Part shown: positions 1-10,830 of the stretch, one piece after another
Numbering within the stretch: position 1 is the first letter of the stretch
Layout: every line of letters begins with the position of its first letter
Origin: Chamaecrista fasciculata
Taxonomy: Eukaryota; Streptophyta; Magnoliopsida; Fabales; Fabaceae
NCBI GenBank assembly: GCA_003254925.1
Contig: QANZ01049214.1
Span: 66,688-130,687 of the forward strand
Reading direction: 5' to 3'
DNA: 64,000 nucleotides
Notes under the pieces: model-generated
Database searches by the model: none
What the model was told of the DNA's origin: nothing
Seen by the model: the letters and a program-made list of their open reading frames with translations, nothing else
Program-made: the position numbers and the translations under genes

Positions 1-1723
1 ATATATATATATATATATATATATATGATTGCCATTAATTTTTCCTAAATCATGCAATAATAGACAGACAATATATATTAGAGGTAGGAGAGGAGAGGCC
101 TAAATTATGTTATCCTAACCTAACTTACGCAACATCATCTTCATGCCATGTTGATCCAACAGGGTGATGAAGAAATTAAATTACTATGTTTTAATTTAAT
201 TTGATAAACTAAATCAACTTTAATTGATTCATTGTTTTTGTTTATTTGTTATTAATTATTGAGTGGCTATATATATATCCACAAAAGTTTGTTACAAATT
301 AATAAAATTTTTTACATTAACTTTTTTTACAAACAAATAGAACTTTTAAAACTAAAATAAAATTCGATCCAAAAATTAGGACTGAAGTAATAAGGTTTTA
401 ACCTATTTATTTGATTTATATGTCAGTGTGAGCTATATAGTTCTTCATTTAAAGCAGTAAGCAATTCTGAATTTTAATTCTCATCTACTAATTTAGAAAA
501 TTCAAAATTTCTATCAATTAATTAACAGTGGCAAATCAAAGTATTATTTTGGCCACTTCTTTTAAAAAAGGTGAGGGCGATGGAGCAATATATGAAATGA
601 AGATAACACAATTATTGAAGTCTTGTAAACTTCAACAGTATGTTTTATCAACACTAATTTTGAGAGCGAATGAGAGAGATTTCAGTGTCATTATGAGGGG
701 AAATTAGATGGCAATGGCCATAGATAATGGATAAAACAACAAATAGATTGTGACACTGAAATGCCTTTGACTTTATAATTTTATTCTATGCAATTATTGT
801 AATTAATATATATTAGTAATCTAAATACTTAAGTACATACATACATAAAATAATTAACTAGTACATGTATTTTTCAATTTCTATATATACTTCGAACAAT
901 TAATTAGTTTTTATTTTCTTGGCTGGCTTTCATTAATTTAATTAATTATATATATACAATAAATGTAGGTGAAATTTGGTTAGATATGTGGATGCATGAA
1001 AATGAAAGGCCACATGGGACTAAGAAGACTTATCAACAAATGGAAGAGGGATAAATATTGAAAGGATAATAGAGATCGATATAGTGAACCATAAATGTCA
1101 AAGTCACTAAATCATAATATATATTTATTGATAAAATGAAAGCAACATCTATATATATAGCTTGGCGTGCATCTCAAACTCATGCCAATGGCCTCATCAT
1201 TACATATATATATATCCATCAATTCCATGCTTCATGCATCTCCATATATTTTAACTTTTGCATCGATATATCCTGACTAATGCATAGCTTTTGTTTAATT
1301 TATAAATTTAGCATTAATGGTTTTAATGACTACCACAAAAATGAATGATCTTTAGCGACGACAGATTGTGATGGATGTCGTTGCTGAAAAGAGCTCTTAA
1401 TTATCAAGTAAAATAAATATATAGAAACTTCTTCTGTCGGGTGCGTTATTGTATTGTATTGTATTGTTTGTTTAATTTGCTACTTCTAAATAATGATAAT
1501 GGCGTCGTCCACACCCTCGTGTGAGTGATGAACAATGAACTTAAATCATCGATCACTTGTGTCTGCTAGCTATAAAAATCACACATGCATCCAATTAATT
1601 ATTTGATCCACCATTATATATATAAACTCATCTAATTAATCATTAATATATATATTTATTTATATATGTGTGTGTTATTAAATAATAAGAATATATAATT
1701 AACCACGCACATATATATATATA
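1..1723. other. AT-rich intergenic region
   Basis: No gene is visible. The stretch opens in an (AT)n microsatellite and holds many short TA/AT runs (for example near 1200-1215 and 1705-1722). Every frame on both strands is closed by frequent stops, and no splice-compatible conserved peptide was recognised. Confidence 0.6.
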
Positions 1724-1760
1724 CTAGAGGCTTTGCGTGCCCTAATGGGCACGCAAATAT
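1724..1760 (-). mobile_element. possible Helitron 3' terminus
   Basis: On the minus strand there is an 11-bp perfect stem (TTTGCGTGCCC / GGGCACGCAAA, 1732-1757) with a 4-base loop. It is followed four bases later by CTAG and then T. A short GC-rich hairpin just before a CTRR end, with a T after the cut, is the recognised 3' signature of Helitrons. The body would extend to higher coordinates. I could not locate the 5' TC end, and no Rep/helicase coding is present, so at best this is a non-autonomous copy. It could be a chance hairpin. Confidence 0.38.
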
Positions 1761-4592
1761 GTATGTAAAATAAATGAGGGACTAAATCGTTAATTCAGTA
1801 AAAAAAAGGGATCAAATAATAATTTTCCTCTTATTATTAATTTTGTACTATAGTTTTAAAATGTGGACGACCAGAAAGGGGTGGAGCCATATAATATAAG
1901 AATTAAGATAATATATCTAAGAAGAGACAGACAAAATGATTTAATTAGGAGCCTGGATTTCTTCGAATGATGATCACGAATGGATTAACAATCAATCATG
2001 CCTATTGACCAATAATTATACTTATATATATTAGTTATTATTTGATTTGTATGGTAGACAAAGCGAATGATTACTTATTGATCTATAATAATTACTAATT
2101 AATAGATAGGCATCAAAAGATCGAGGGAGGCTTCTTATAAAATAGGAAGAGATTATTGTAAGTGTCATAAATAAAGGGTGATAAAAAATGATTAACATAC
2201 TTTTTATATATATTTGATTGTATATTAGTAATGAGATAAAATTATAATATGATTTTTATATAATCTGTAAACAAATAAGATTGCCCACTTGAATTAGATT
2301 ATAATCTAATTATAATTTAAAACAAACAGGCCTAAAAATATCATGTTCTGAGTGTACAATGGTTTGGTTTAAGATTTGACGGACGTGGTTATTGTGGAAT
2401 TGATCAATGATTACCATGCATGAAGAACAATTTTTTATTTATTTATCACAATAATTAATTTTATTTGAGGTACTGTTAAGTATTAAATATAGATAAATCT
2501 TTTAAGCCATGATCAAAACTTGAACTCACCCACTATACAAAATATTAACCCTTTTTGTTTGACTCAAATTACAAATGAAAACGACTAACACCCGTGTTAG
2601 GTGTTTTGTCCATTTCTGTCTTTGACCAAAGAAAAGTTTACAAGTGAAAACTTTTTTTGATGAGAACATTTTTCAAGCTAATACAACAAATCAATGGTGA
2701 GGAGATTTTCCAATAGTTTTCATTTGCACACTATACTTATTACATAAACCATTCATTATTTTGATTTCCTTTTAACTTAATTTCATTTTTTGGATATTCA
2801 CACTTGGCTCAATAATCAATATACTAGCTCATATAGCACATGTATCAATCCATGGTTAAAAATACTAATATTCGATTACCAAAAAAAAACTATATATTCA
2901 AATGTTGGCGATATATGGGCCTTTTTATATTTGGGCTCTTCAAAGAAGGCCCAATAATATTTTGAGTAAAGTAGGCCCAACATTCTAAGCTCTTGCCTTG
3001 GCGTCTATGTCCCAAAAACAAAAAAAAAAATGATAGGTGTTGCTGTCAAGACACTGATAAATGATAAGTACTAAATGAAGAATTTGTTAAGCCAAAAAGA
3101 AATGAAGAATTTGTTGAATTGTTTCGAATTTTATATTTTTATTTTAAAAAATGAATAAACTACTTGCAATAAATAAGACTAATCATCTATGAATTATAAT
3201 GCATGATGGATGGGAACATTGGAATAAATAACGTCACTGACTCTCACTTTCTTTTTTTTAATTGGCATGATACTGACTCTCACAAAAAAAAGGCCAATTA
3301 TTGATAAAATATGGATATTAGTGATTTTCCCATTTCAAGGCATACAATGAATGATTTATGATTCAAATGCATTTAAATTAAATTTTTAACCTCAATTAGT
3401 ATTTGGGTTTGGCCCAACACATAACATAACAATGCAAGTTAAAAAAATTTAATGACTTAAAATTAGGCTTAAAAAGTATTATTCCTGAGGGTGAAATGAA
3501 ATAAATAGAAAGGGATCCTAAGGGATTATATAGAAAATAATTTAATGTATGGAGCTTATTTTTCTTCTTCTTCTTCTTGTTTTTTTAAATTTCACAAAAA
3601 TCTTACACATCAAAACTTCTTAAAGCTACAGGCCAAAAAAAAAACTTCTTAAAGCTATTTTCCCTAAAATCTCCCTAATCGGTGAATAAATTGCATGATA
3701 AAAAATGGGATCGAGAGGAAATATAAAGAAAATAAGCAAAGTCAAATAGTGAATTAGTGCATTTAATTATAAATGATAAATGTGATTAGAAAAAGATGAG
3801 TATCATAGTGAAGTCAAAAGTGTTCTGGCCAAAAAAATAAATAGTGAAGTCAAAAGTGTGACTTCCTCTTCCACATGCAACTCATGTTATTGCCAAAAGG
3901 AGGTTCATCTCCTAAAAAAAATTAACATAGAATAAAATGAATTATGATGGTTTCATTTTTTGTTAATGGATGTGGCCACGCTTTTTTGTGATTTTTTCTA
4001 ACTTTGCATCTAATGCCAATTTGAAATCCATGTTTGGTACGTTCCTTTAATTAAAGTTGAAGCATTACTTTGAGAAGTTTGAAAAGTTTAATAATTTAAT
4101 GGCAAGGTTGATTATGTCTTAAATTTTGTGGCTAAGAACGAAAACTTTTCTTCTTTTTTTATCAACTTATTTATTATAACATATATAAGAGAAAAATGAT
4201 TTATTTTAATGCTACAATTTTGAAATAATGGCAAAAATTAGATAAAATTATATTTTGGAGATCTGGAATAAATGTAAAAATTTTGAACAAAAACATAATA
4301 AAAAATAATTTTATGACTAAAATAAAATTGATCTCATAATTTATGAATCAAAATGAGTACTTTTTATAAGTGACTCTTATCAATTGTTTTGATAGGATTA
4401 TAATATCATGTGATTTTTTAAAAAAAAAACTAGAACTTTTTCCAATTGTATTTTCATGAAACAATTGATAAAAAAGTAGTTAAAATGGATATTTAATGGT
4501 AATGAGAAGTCATTGTCCTTAGTTCCAATGCAAGTTGCCTATAATATTTTACTTTTACAACAAAAGAAAAGATAAAAGTATTTTGTTATTTT
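1761..4592. other. AT-rich intergenic region
   Basis: No gene is recognised. The sequence is AT-rich with homopolymer runs and a CTT microsatellite near 3560. It may include the body of the possible Helitron that ends at 1724. Confidence 0.5.
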
Positions 4593-4788
4593 CAAAGTAT
4601 AAGATCACTTTTAATTGTACTTCAATTTTTTTTGAATTAATTGTATTCTCAATTTTTTCTTTTTTTTGTGTCAATTGTATTCTCAATTTAAGGATAAAAT
4701 TGACTCAAATGTAGAATATTGAAGGTATAATTGATCAAAAAAAAATTTTGAGGTACAATTGAAATTGACCTCATATTTTCGAGATACT
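4593..4788. mobile_element. hairpin MITE (about 196 bp)
   Basis: The two ends are inverted copies: the left end (4593-4630) reads like the reverse complement of the right end (4750-4788). Both share the block TTTTAATTGTACTTCAA or TTTCAATTGTACCTCAA. The whole segment folds back on itself, with no coding sequence inside. This fits a short non-autonomous DNA transposon. The target duplication is not clear and the superfamily is undetermined. A related sequence lies near 32690-32800. Confidence 0.5.
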
Positions 4789-4975
4789 AATAATCTGTGA
4801 CGGAGCAAGAAAATGAATATAGGAGGGCCAAAAGTACAAAAATGAAAAAAATAATCATGTAAAAAAACAACCGAAATAAATAGTATTAAAAAATAGAAGT
4901 AGGAGGCATAAGGAATCGAGCCCTTGCCTAAGATTGGGAGGGTCAGTCGCTTAACCACCAAGCCATAAGTCATAT
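4789..4975 (-). repeat. tRNA-like SINE relic
   Basis: On the minus strand there is an A-box-like segment (TGGCTTGGTGGTTAAGCG, 4949-4966) and a B-box-like segment (GGCTCGATTCC, 4912-4922), spaced as in an RNA polymerase III promoter. They are followed by an AT-rich tail towards 4789. No complete cloverleaf can be drawn, so this is not called as a tRNA gene. A tRNA-derived SINE or old tRNA pseudogene fits best. Confidence 0.4.
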
Positions 4976-5724
4976 ATATTGTATAGTTTTCTAAGCCAAT
5001 AATACTTTTCCTAAAAATTAAAAATAGAAGGTTTTATTTCTTCAACCTTCACATCTTCACTGTCTAGTATTCAACCTCTCCATTGTTGAGTTGAAAATAA
5101 TGAAGGACCAATTCTAAAATTGATTCCAAAGATATGAGACTATATTTGAAACATTTTTAAAAAATATTAGACTAGATTTGACACCTATTTTAAATATATA
5201 GAATTGAAATTTCAACTTTATTTCAAGTGTAATATGCAAACCCTATAAGAAACGAGTATTTAACCCAACTTGCTATCACTCTAAAAAAATGATAAATAAA
5301 TGATTACTTAATTTTTTTTTTTATTTTATTATACATAAAAGGGTGGCCCACGTATTGAAATGATTGAACCAAATTTAAGAAGAATGATGATGAGTGTGCC
5401 TCAATCTGAATCCATTAGAAGTTAAAACTTAAGATTGTAATGAGGGCAGCCACAAGCAGAAGATCATTTTTGCCTCCTTCTATAGTTCTACCTCATCCAC
5501 CCCAGTCCCTATCTTACTCCTAAACTATGTTTTGGCCACTCCTATAATTCTATAACATAACATACAAAATAAAGAAATACCTTCTCAAATCTCAAATTTG
5601 AATTTGAACAAGAGTCATATTAAAGATATTTTTATTAAAAAAAATATTTTCGTTATAGATTTTTTAAATTTGAACAAGAGTTAATCTTTATCTAAATTCA
5701 TTTGTAAAATTTGTGTAATATATA
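4976..5724. other. AT-rich intergenic region
   Basis: No gene, RNA or clear element is seen. The stretch is AT-rich with poly-T and poly-A runs, and stops close all frames quickly. Confidence 0.55.
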
Positions 5725-6534
5725 GGTTAAAGTGCAATTTTGATCCCTTGTCATTGGGATAAATTGCAATCTAGTCCCTTCTTTTATTACAATTTTTGTC
5801 CTATATCTTATCTAAAAGTTTCACTCTTTCGTGGCAATATTTTTTTCATTTTAAGTTTGATTGTAATGAGTTCGAAGCCGCATACTATTATTGGCAAGTC
5901 ATTTCTTTATATAGTTAGAGCTGTTAGCAAACAAAGTCAAAGTGAGCTCCAAAAAACGGCTACTCGTTTCATATTAAATAAACTCGTTTCATATCCAATT
6001 GTGACGATTTCGTAACTGTGTTACTATTAACGAGTATTTTTTGTCCGATCAGGAGCCTTAGCAAATGAAATCAAATTGGACTAAAAAATGGTTCTAGAAA
6101 CAACAAGTGAATGGCAGAAAAACCACTTTTCAGGTTTAACTTGATCTCATTTGTTGACGATCTCAATTGGGCAAAAAAAGGACTTGTCAAAAGTAACTCA
6201 TAACTCAAAATTCGTTGCAATTGAACATGAAAATAGAATTATGACCAACTTCACTCGTTTGACTACGAAACAAACAATATATTTGGAGCTCAATTTGACT
6301 TTATTTACGATGACTTCAACCGGATAAAAAAATGACTCGTTAAAAGTAACATATAGTTTCGAATTTTTCACAATTAAATTTGAAACTCTAAAAATAAAGC
6401 CACATTCAGTCATTAAGACCAATGAGTAAAATTTATAAAAATGATATAAGATCAAAATCACAAAAAATAAAAATAAAAGATAAAGACTAAATTATGATGT
6501 CGTATTCAAAAATAAAGAATCAAAATTATCCTTT
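5725..6534. mobile_element. foldback / inverted-repeat element (about 0.8 kb)
   Basis: The left end begins GGTTAAAGTGCAATTTTGAT. The right end is the inverted form of it (ATCAAAATTATCCTTTAGC, ending near 6534). The terminal inverted repeats continue imperfectly for well over 60 bases. The interior has repeated phrases about 'AGCAAA...TCAAA' but no long open frame. This is the common plant class whose ends read 'aaagtgcaattttggtccc', a non-autonomous DNA transposon. The element at 28736-29774 has related ends. The target duplication is uncertain because both flanks are TA-rich. Confidence 0.6.
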
Positions 6535-6559
6535 AGCATAATATTATATGGATTTATTT

Positions 6560-6724
6560 AACATGTGTCCTTAGGACACATTTTAAGGTTTCTTCTGATT
6601 GGTTAGTAGAACATCTCATATCTTGAAATCTACGAAAATTCATTTAATAGATAATTTTTAATGTTTAAAAATTCACTTGACTAATTAAAAGAAATTTTAA
6701 CACGTGCCTTTAGGGCACATGTTA
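6560..6724. mobile_element. short hairpin MITE (about 165 bp)
   Basis: The ends AACATGTGTCCTTAGGACAC (left) and CCTTTAGGGCACATGTT (right) are inverted copies. The inverted match continues inwards through GGTTTCTTCTGATTGG and its partner near 6685-6700. There is no coding capacity. The size and full-length fold are typical of a MITE. The family was not identified. Confidence 0.55.
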
Positions 6725-7454
6725 CAAGGACCCATATTATATATATATATATATATATTTGTCTACATCATCATGCACATGCACCCACCTTCTGCACCAT
6801 ATCCTTCTTGCATCACAATTCACAAGCCATGACAACTCCACTCGTACTACATATGCACCAATCATTGGTGACTAAATTAATTAGCCCTTTAGAGTACAAT
6901 AGTACAACCACACAGCAATCTCCCTGCTTCCTTCTCTTTTCTCTTCTTATGTTCAAAACAGTGAAACACACTCCAAAATCTTGTGATTTCTGTAGTTAGA
7001 CTTTAGATTATCTTCTATATTTATGTGTATGATAACAAAACCTTACTTTATACACTGTTCCAACTGACGAAAACACAGTGCTTTTCCCTGAAAACGGAAG
7101 AATTATGATTCTCTGAAATTTTGATGAACTAAAACTAAAGTTTCATCTCTCTCTCTCTCTCTCTAACACTTCACCAAGATGAAGAAATTAACTTCAGAGA
7201 AACTATTTCTGAGGAACAGAGAAGAAAACAAATGAAGTTCATGAGTCAGTCTGCAAATTCTCTGCTTCTATCTATCTGGGCAGAACTTATTATAGCTAGA
7301 GTGAGACTAGAGTTAGATTACAAAAACAACATGAAAATTAACCAAGTCTAAATCTAATTCTACACTTTCTCTAAGTTTTTACCAACCTACTTATCATGTC
7401 ATGTCATCATCATATATACAAAACATATACATATACATATATATTTTCAGTTTC
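6725..7454. other. 3' flank of the coiled-coil protein gene
   Basis: This stretch holds a (TA)n run near 6740, a (TC)n run at 7148-7163 and AT-rich spacer. The right-hand part, next to 7454, is expected to hold the 3' UTR of the minus-strand gene at 7455-8360. No conserved gene is seen. Confidence 0.5.
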
Positions 7455-8360
7455 TCATTGAACTGAAAATTTCCCAGAAAACGTCGTCGTTTCACCTCCA
7501 CCACCATCATCATTATCATCATTAACATTTCCCACACTCTTCTCAGAACATACATCGTTTTCCCCAATTCGATCTCTGCAAGCTCGCCAAACACCATCAG
7601 TCTCCAAGAATTGAACCCTAGTTCTCAATTCCTCTAATTCCCTTTCCATTAGAAACAGCCTATCCTTCAGTATCATATTCTCCTCTTCCAATTGAGCAAT
7701 ATGGTTGTCCTGTTCATCCACTCTGTTCTCCAGAAAACTCGTTTGAATCTGATCGTCGCCGCCGTAGAAATTGGTCGGCCGTATCATTTCGAATCGGCTC
7801 AGATCATGGTCCAACCTCTTCTCAACTTCCGCTCGTTCTTCTACATCATCACTGTCACTAGACCCCCCGCCGCCGCCGTAACCGCCGTATTCCGCCGTAT
7901 CATCTTCGTCGGATCTAGGTGACCTAGATCGGAGCCGAATCAGGCCCTTCATCGATCCGTAACCATCGACTCCCCACTCTTCCTTCGCCATGTCGATCCA
8001 GAACTCACTCAACGGCGAGAAGATCGGAGTCGGAAGTACCGCCGGCGTCACCGGACACAACGGCGGCGTATCGTTGCCGCCGCGAGATCTCTTGGAGCGG
8101 ATCAAGAACGACGTCGTATTTCGCGGAGCGTACGGGGCGTATCGGGATTCGAACTTGTTCTTGTTCTGATGAAAATGAAATCGACGGCCTTTCAATCGGC
8201 GAAACTCGTTGCGTTTGTCAGGTTTGAAGATTTTCCGGCGAGAGAGAGCGCCGTGAAACACGACGGCGTTGTCCGGACGGCGAGGCCAAACGACGTAGTT
8301 CAGGTGATTATTATTCTGCAAGATCTGAGATTGGCTCATGATTTGGGGCTGATCGTTCAT
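7455..8360 (-). CDS. conserved plant coiled-coil protein (PRLI-interacting-factor-like)
   Basis: This is a single-exon reading frame of 301 codons with clear coding character and GC content well above its surroundings. The N-terminal half is basic and contains a block I recognise from a conserved plant family (residues 21-60, including NYVVWPRRPDNAVVFHGALS and the RRKIFKP segment). Next come RYAPYAPRNTTSFLIR (73-88), a proline-rich VTPAVLPTPIFSP stretch (104-116) and the motif AKEEWGVDGYGSMKGLIRLR (125-144). A Gly-rich acidic linker (157-172) leads to a coiled coil at about 211-253 with regular Leu/Met heptads. Relatives are often annotated as 'PRLI-interacting factor' or uncharacterised, and the molecular role is unknown. 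No signal peptide or membrane segment is seen, so a nuclear or cytosolic location is inferred. The start is the first Met of the conserved block, and TC/GA-rich DNA lies upstream. Confidence 0.85.
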   Translation of the reverse strand: MNDQPQIMSQSQILQNNNHLNYVVWPRRPDNAVVFHGALSRRKIFKPDKRNEFRRLKGRRFHFHQNKNKFESRYAPYAPRNTTSFLIRSKRSRGGNDTPPLCPVTPAVLPTPIFSPLSEFWIDMAKEEWGVDGYGSMKGLIRLRSRSPRSDEDDTAEYGGYGGGGGSSDSDDVEERAEVEKRLDHDLSRFEMIRPTNFYGGDDQIQTSFLENRVDEQDNHIAQLEEENMILKDRLFLMERELEELRTRVQFLETDGVWRACRDRIGENDVCSEKSVGNVNDDNDDGGGGETTTFSGKFSVQ

Positions 8361-9039
8361 GAGAAGGAAAAAAGAAAACCTAATCCGGAAAATCCAAAAT
8401 GAAATTGAGGTCTGAGAAATTGTTGAGAAGTGGATTGATCTGTGAATTTCTGTAATGACACCGAAAAAGCAGACCGTTAGATTTCAGACATTGATGATAA
8501 TATTGGGGAAATTTGAAAACCCTGTAAACGAAGTAAAGGAAGGTAATATCAGTTATATCAGTATTCATTCATTATGTTTTATAAATAATAATAATGATGA
8601 TGACGATAATAATATAAGGATGAAAAAATAAGAAAAAAAGACCTTTTGAATTTTCTTTTTAAGATTTTGGAGAGAAGGAAGAAAATCTCTGAGAGATTGA
8701 AAAGATAGAGAGATATAGAGAGAGAAAAAGAGATATCTATAGAGAGAGAATAGAAGGAAAGAGGAAGAAGAGAGGATGGACGGTGGGGATTTGGATTGTG
8801 TTGTAATGGACGGAGGAGATCTGATGGTTTGTGATTATGAGATGAATCAGAATTCCGAGTCCCGTTAAGGTAATGTATCACTATCATCCATGTATTTGTT
8901 GTGTGTAGTACCAGACTAGGGCTTGAATTACCAAAATGCCACTTCCACGTGTCACTTGATGCCATTGCCAACATGTCACAAACTTGCAAGTTGCAGCATA
9001 GGGAAGAATAGGTTAACAATTGGCAAAAAAAAAAAAAAA
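8361..9039 (-). promoter_or_regulatory. 5' flank and promoter region of the coiled-coil gene
   Basis: The 680 bases upstream of the minus-strand start at 8360 carry a long GA/CT-rich tract (about 8670-8790 on the plus strand, repeated 'gagaga' and 'agatagagag'). This is typical of plant core promoters and 5' UTRs with GAGA/Y-patch character. No single TATA box could be chosen with confidence, and no separate gene is seen. Confidence 0.4.
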
Positions 9040-9298
9040 GTAAACTAATAATTGAGTTCTTGAAAGATCACTGACTTGACAATTCAGTCCCTAAAAGATT
9101 GAAATGTATACTTTAATCTTTCATCAAAATGGTATGCTAATTAGTCATTTTTATGAATTAAATAGTATACCGTTTTAATCTTTCAAGTACTAAAAAATAT
9201 ACTGTATTGATCTTTCAAAAACTAAATTGTATAATTCAATATTTCAAAGACCGATTTATCAGTTCAGTGATATTTCTGAAACCAAATTGTTAGTTTAC
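9040..9298. mobile_element. hairpin MITE (about 259 bp)
   Basis: The left end GTAAACTAATAATTGAG and the right end (..CCAAATTGTTAGTTTAC) are inverted copies. The inverted match extends inwards over phrases such as 'cttgaaagatcactgac'. The element is flanked by an A-run on both sides, so any target duplication is hidden. It does not code. Confidence 0.55.
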
Positions 9299-10830
9299 TT
9301 AAAAAAAAAAGAATTTGATGACAAAGCAAAATGATATTATCTTAGCACAGTTAAAGAAAAAAGTAATTTAAACTTTTTAAATTTGTTATTCCATTATAAA
9401 GTACTTTCAAGCCTTATGTATATGTGTATGTGAATATGTAGTGGAGTAGTAGAGTTTTTGTTTATCTATTCATATTATTGATGTGACAATCTTATTTAAT
9501 AGATAATATATTTTTTTATAAATCTTTAAAGTTGAGCAGTATTTTTTTAACCTTGGTAAGATACTAGATTATTAGTACTTACTCCAGTTAAATTTTTGTT
9601 AAAAAAAAATACTCAGTATCTTTAAATAGTAAATAACTCCAAAAAGAAAGTATAACAAAAAAAAAATACTTCACCCATAGTCTTTATGAAAACTTGTATT
9701 TGAGATCTTAAAAATAATAAGGAAAAAAAACAGGAGTTATATAAATGAGTTTTTGGTTCCTACTAGCATTATTATTATTATTATGACTATTATTATTTGG
9801 TGAAAGAGGGCTTCAAAACAAAGCCATGATATGTGAAGCGTGTTAGAGTTGAAGTAAAGGAGACACGAAAATAAAGAATAAAGTAGGCCCTCTTCAAGGG
9901 TAATAATCCAATAGTGGAAGTGACGTACAAGTTTTGTGACTTTTAATTTTATAAATAAGAAATATGGAGAAATCAAAGAAGGCAGCGTTTGGAGGAATGT
10001 TTTGAAATCTAACGCAGGCCCTCTTCAAGGGTAATAATCCGTCAGTTTATAATGCACGTAAAATAATTGCAATAGAAAAAAAAATATAACGGTAATATAT
10101 ATTTATAAATAAAAAATAAACCACACATCCACAGATGTTATATATAGATAAATAATTATATAACAACGCAATAGGCTCTATATGATAATGATAGATAAGT
10201 TAAAACAAAATTGTATTCATTTTTTATTCCATGAAATGTTAGGTAAGATATCATTATAATATTTAGAATTATATTATTATTTATTTAAAATTTTATAAAA
10301 ACGGTCAAAGTTATTTTTTGGGATAAAAAATATTTAATATGTATCATAAATTTATAATATAAAAAATATTATATATTTTTCAAATAATTAATTAATATTT
10401 TCTATATATGATCAATCCATGAATCATAATTTTATCAAAACCAAAATTATAATATAACAAGCATCATCATAATTTCAAAATTACCTATGATAGTCCTAAT
10501 CTCATATTCCTATCAAGTCACCAGATCTCAACAATGCTATTTTGAAGAAAGGCCTTTTATAATCAATGAAGAAGCTAGCACATTTTTACAAATTGCAGCA
10601 GCTGTATTCTTCTGTACCAAGTTTAATATAAGTTATAAACCATTACAGCATGCATGTACATATATATATGTACAACTACAATGCTGGAAATAAGTAGTAA
10701 AATCACATCTACCACTGCTTCAAAACACTCTAAAGTTCAAAACCTGCCATGAAATTCTATTTTTTTGTGCTACAAAACAAAACTTCACAGATACTGAGGT
10801 TCATTCAGAGGATCTGCTTCCATGTTGTAT
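9299..10830. other. intergenic region with a 25-bp direct repeat
   Basis: No gene is recognised. A 25-base sequence (AGGCCCTCTTCAAGGG followed by TAATAATCC) occurs exactly at 9885-9909 and again at 10016-10040, 131 bases apart. The part next to 10830 should contain the 3' UTR of the callose synthase gene. The rest is AT-rich with no open frame of interest. Confidence 0.5.

Noticed and set aside
4904-4975. A possible tRNA gene on the minus strand
   Set aside because: A- and B-box-like segments are present, but acceptor and anticodon stems cannot be paired into a cloverleaf. A SINE relic fits better.
8579-9019. A 146-codon minus-strand frame upstream of the coiled-coil gene
   Set aside because: It is made of low-complexity Ser/Leu/Phe/Tyr translated from the GA/CT-rich leader and promoter. 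No conserved segment is visible.
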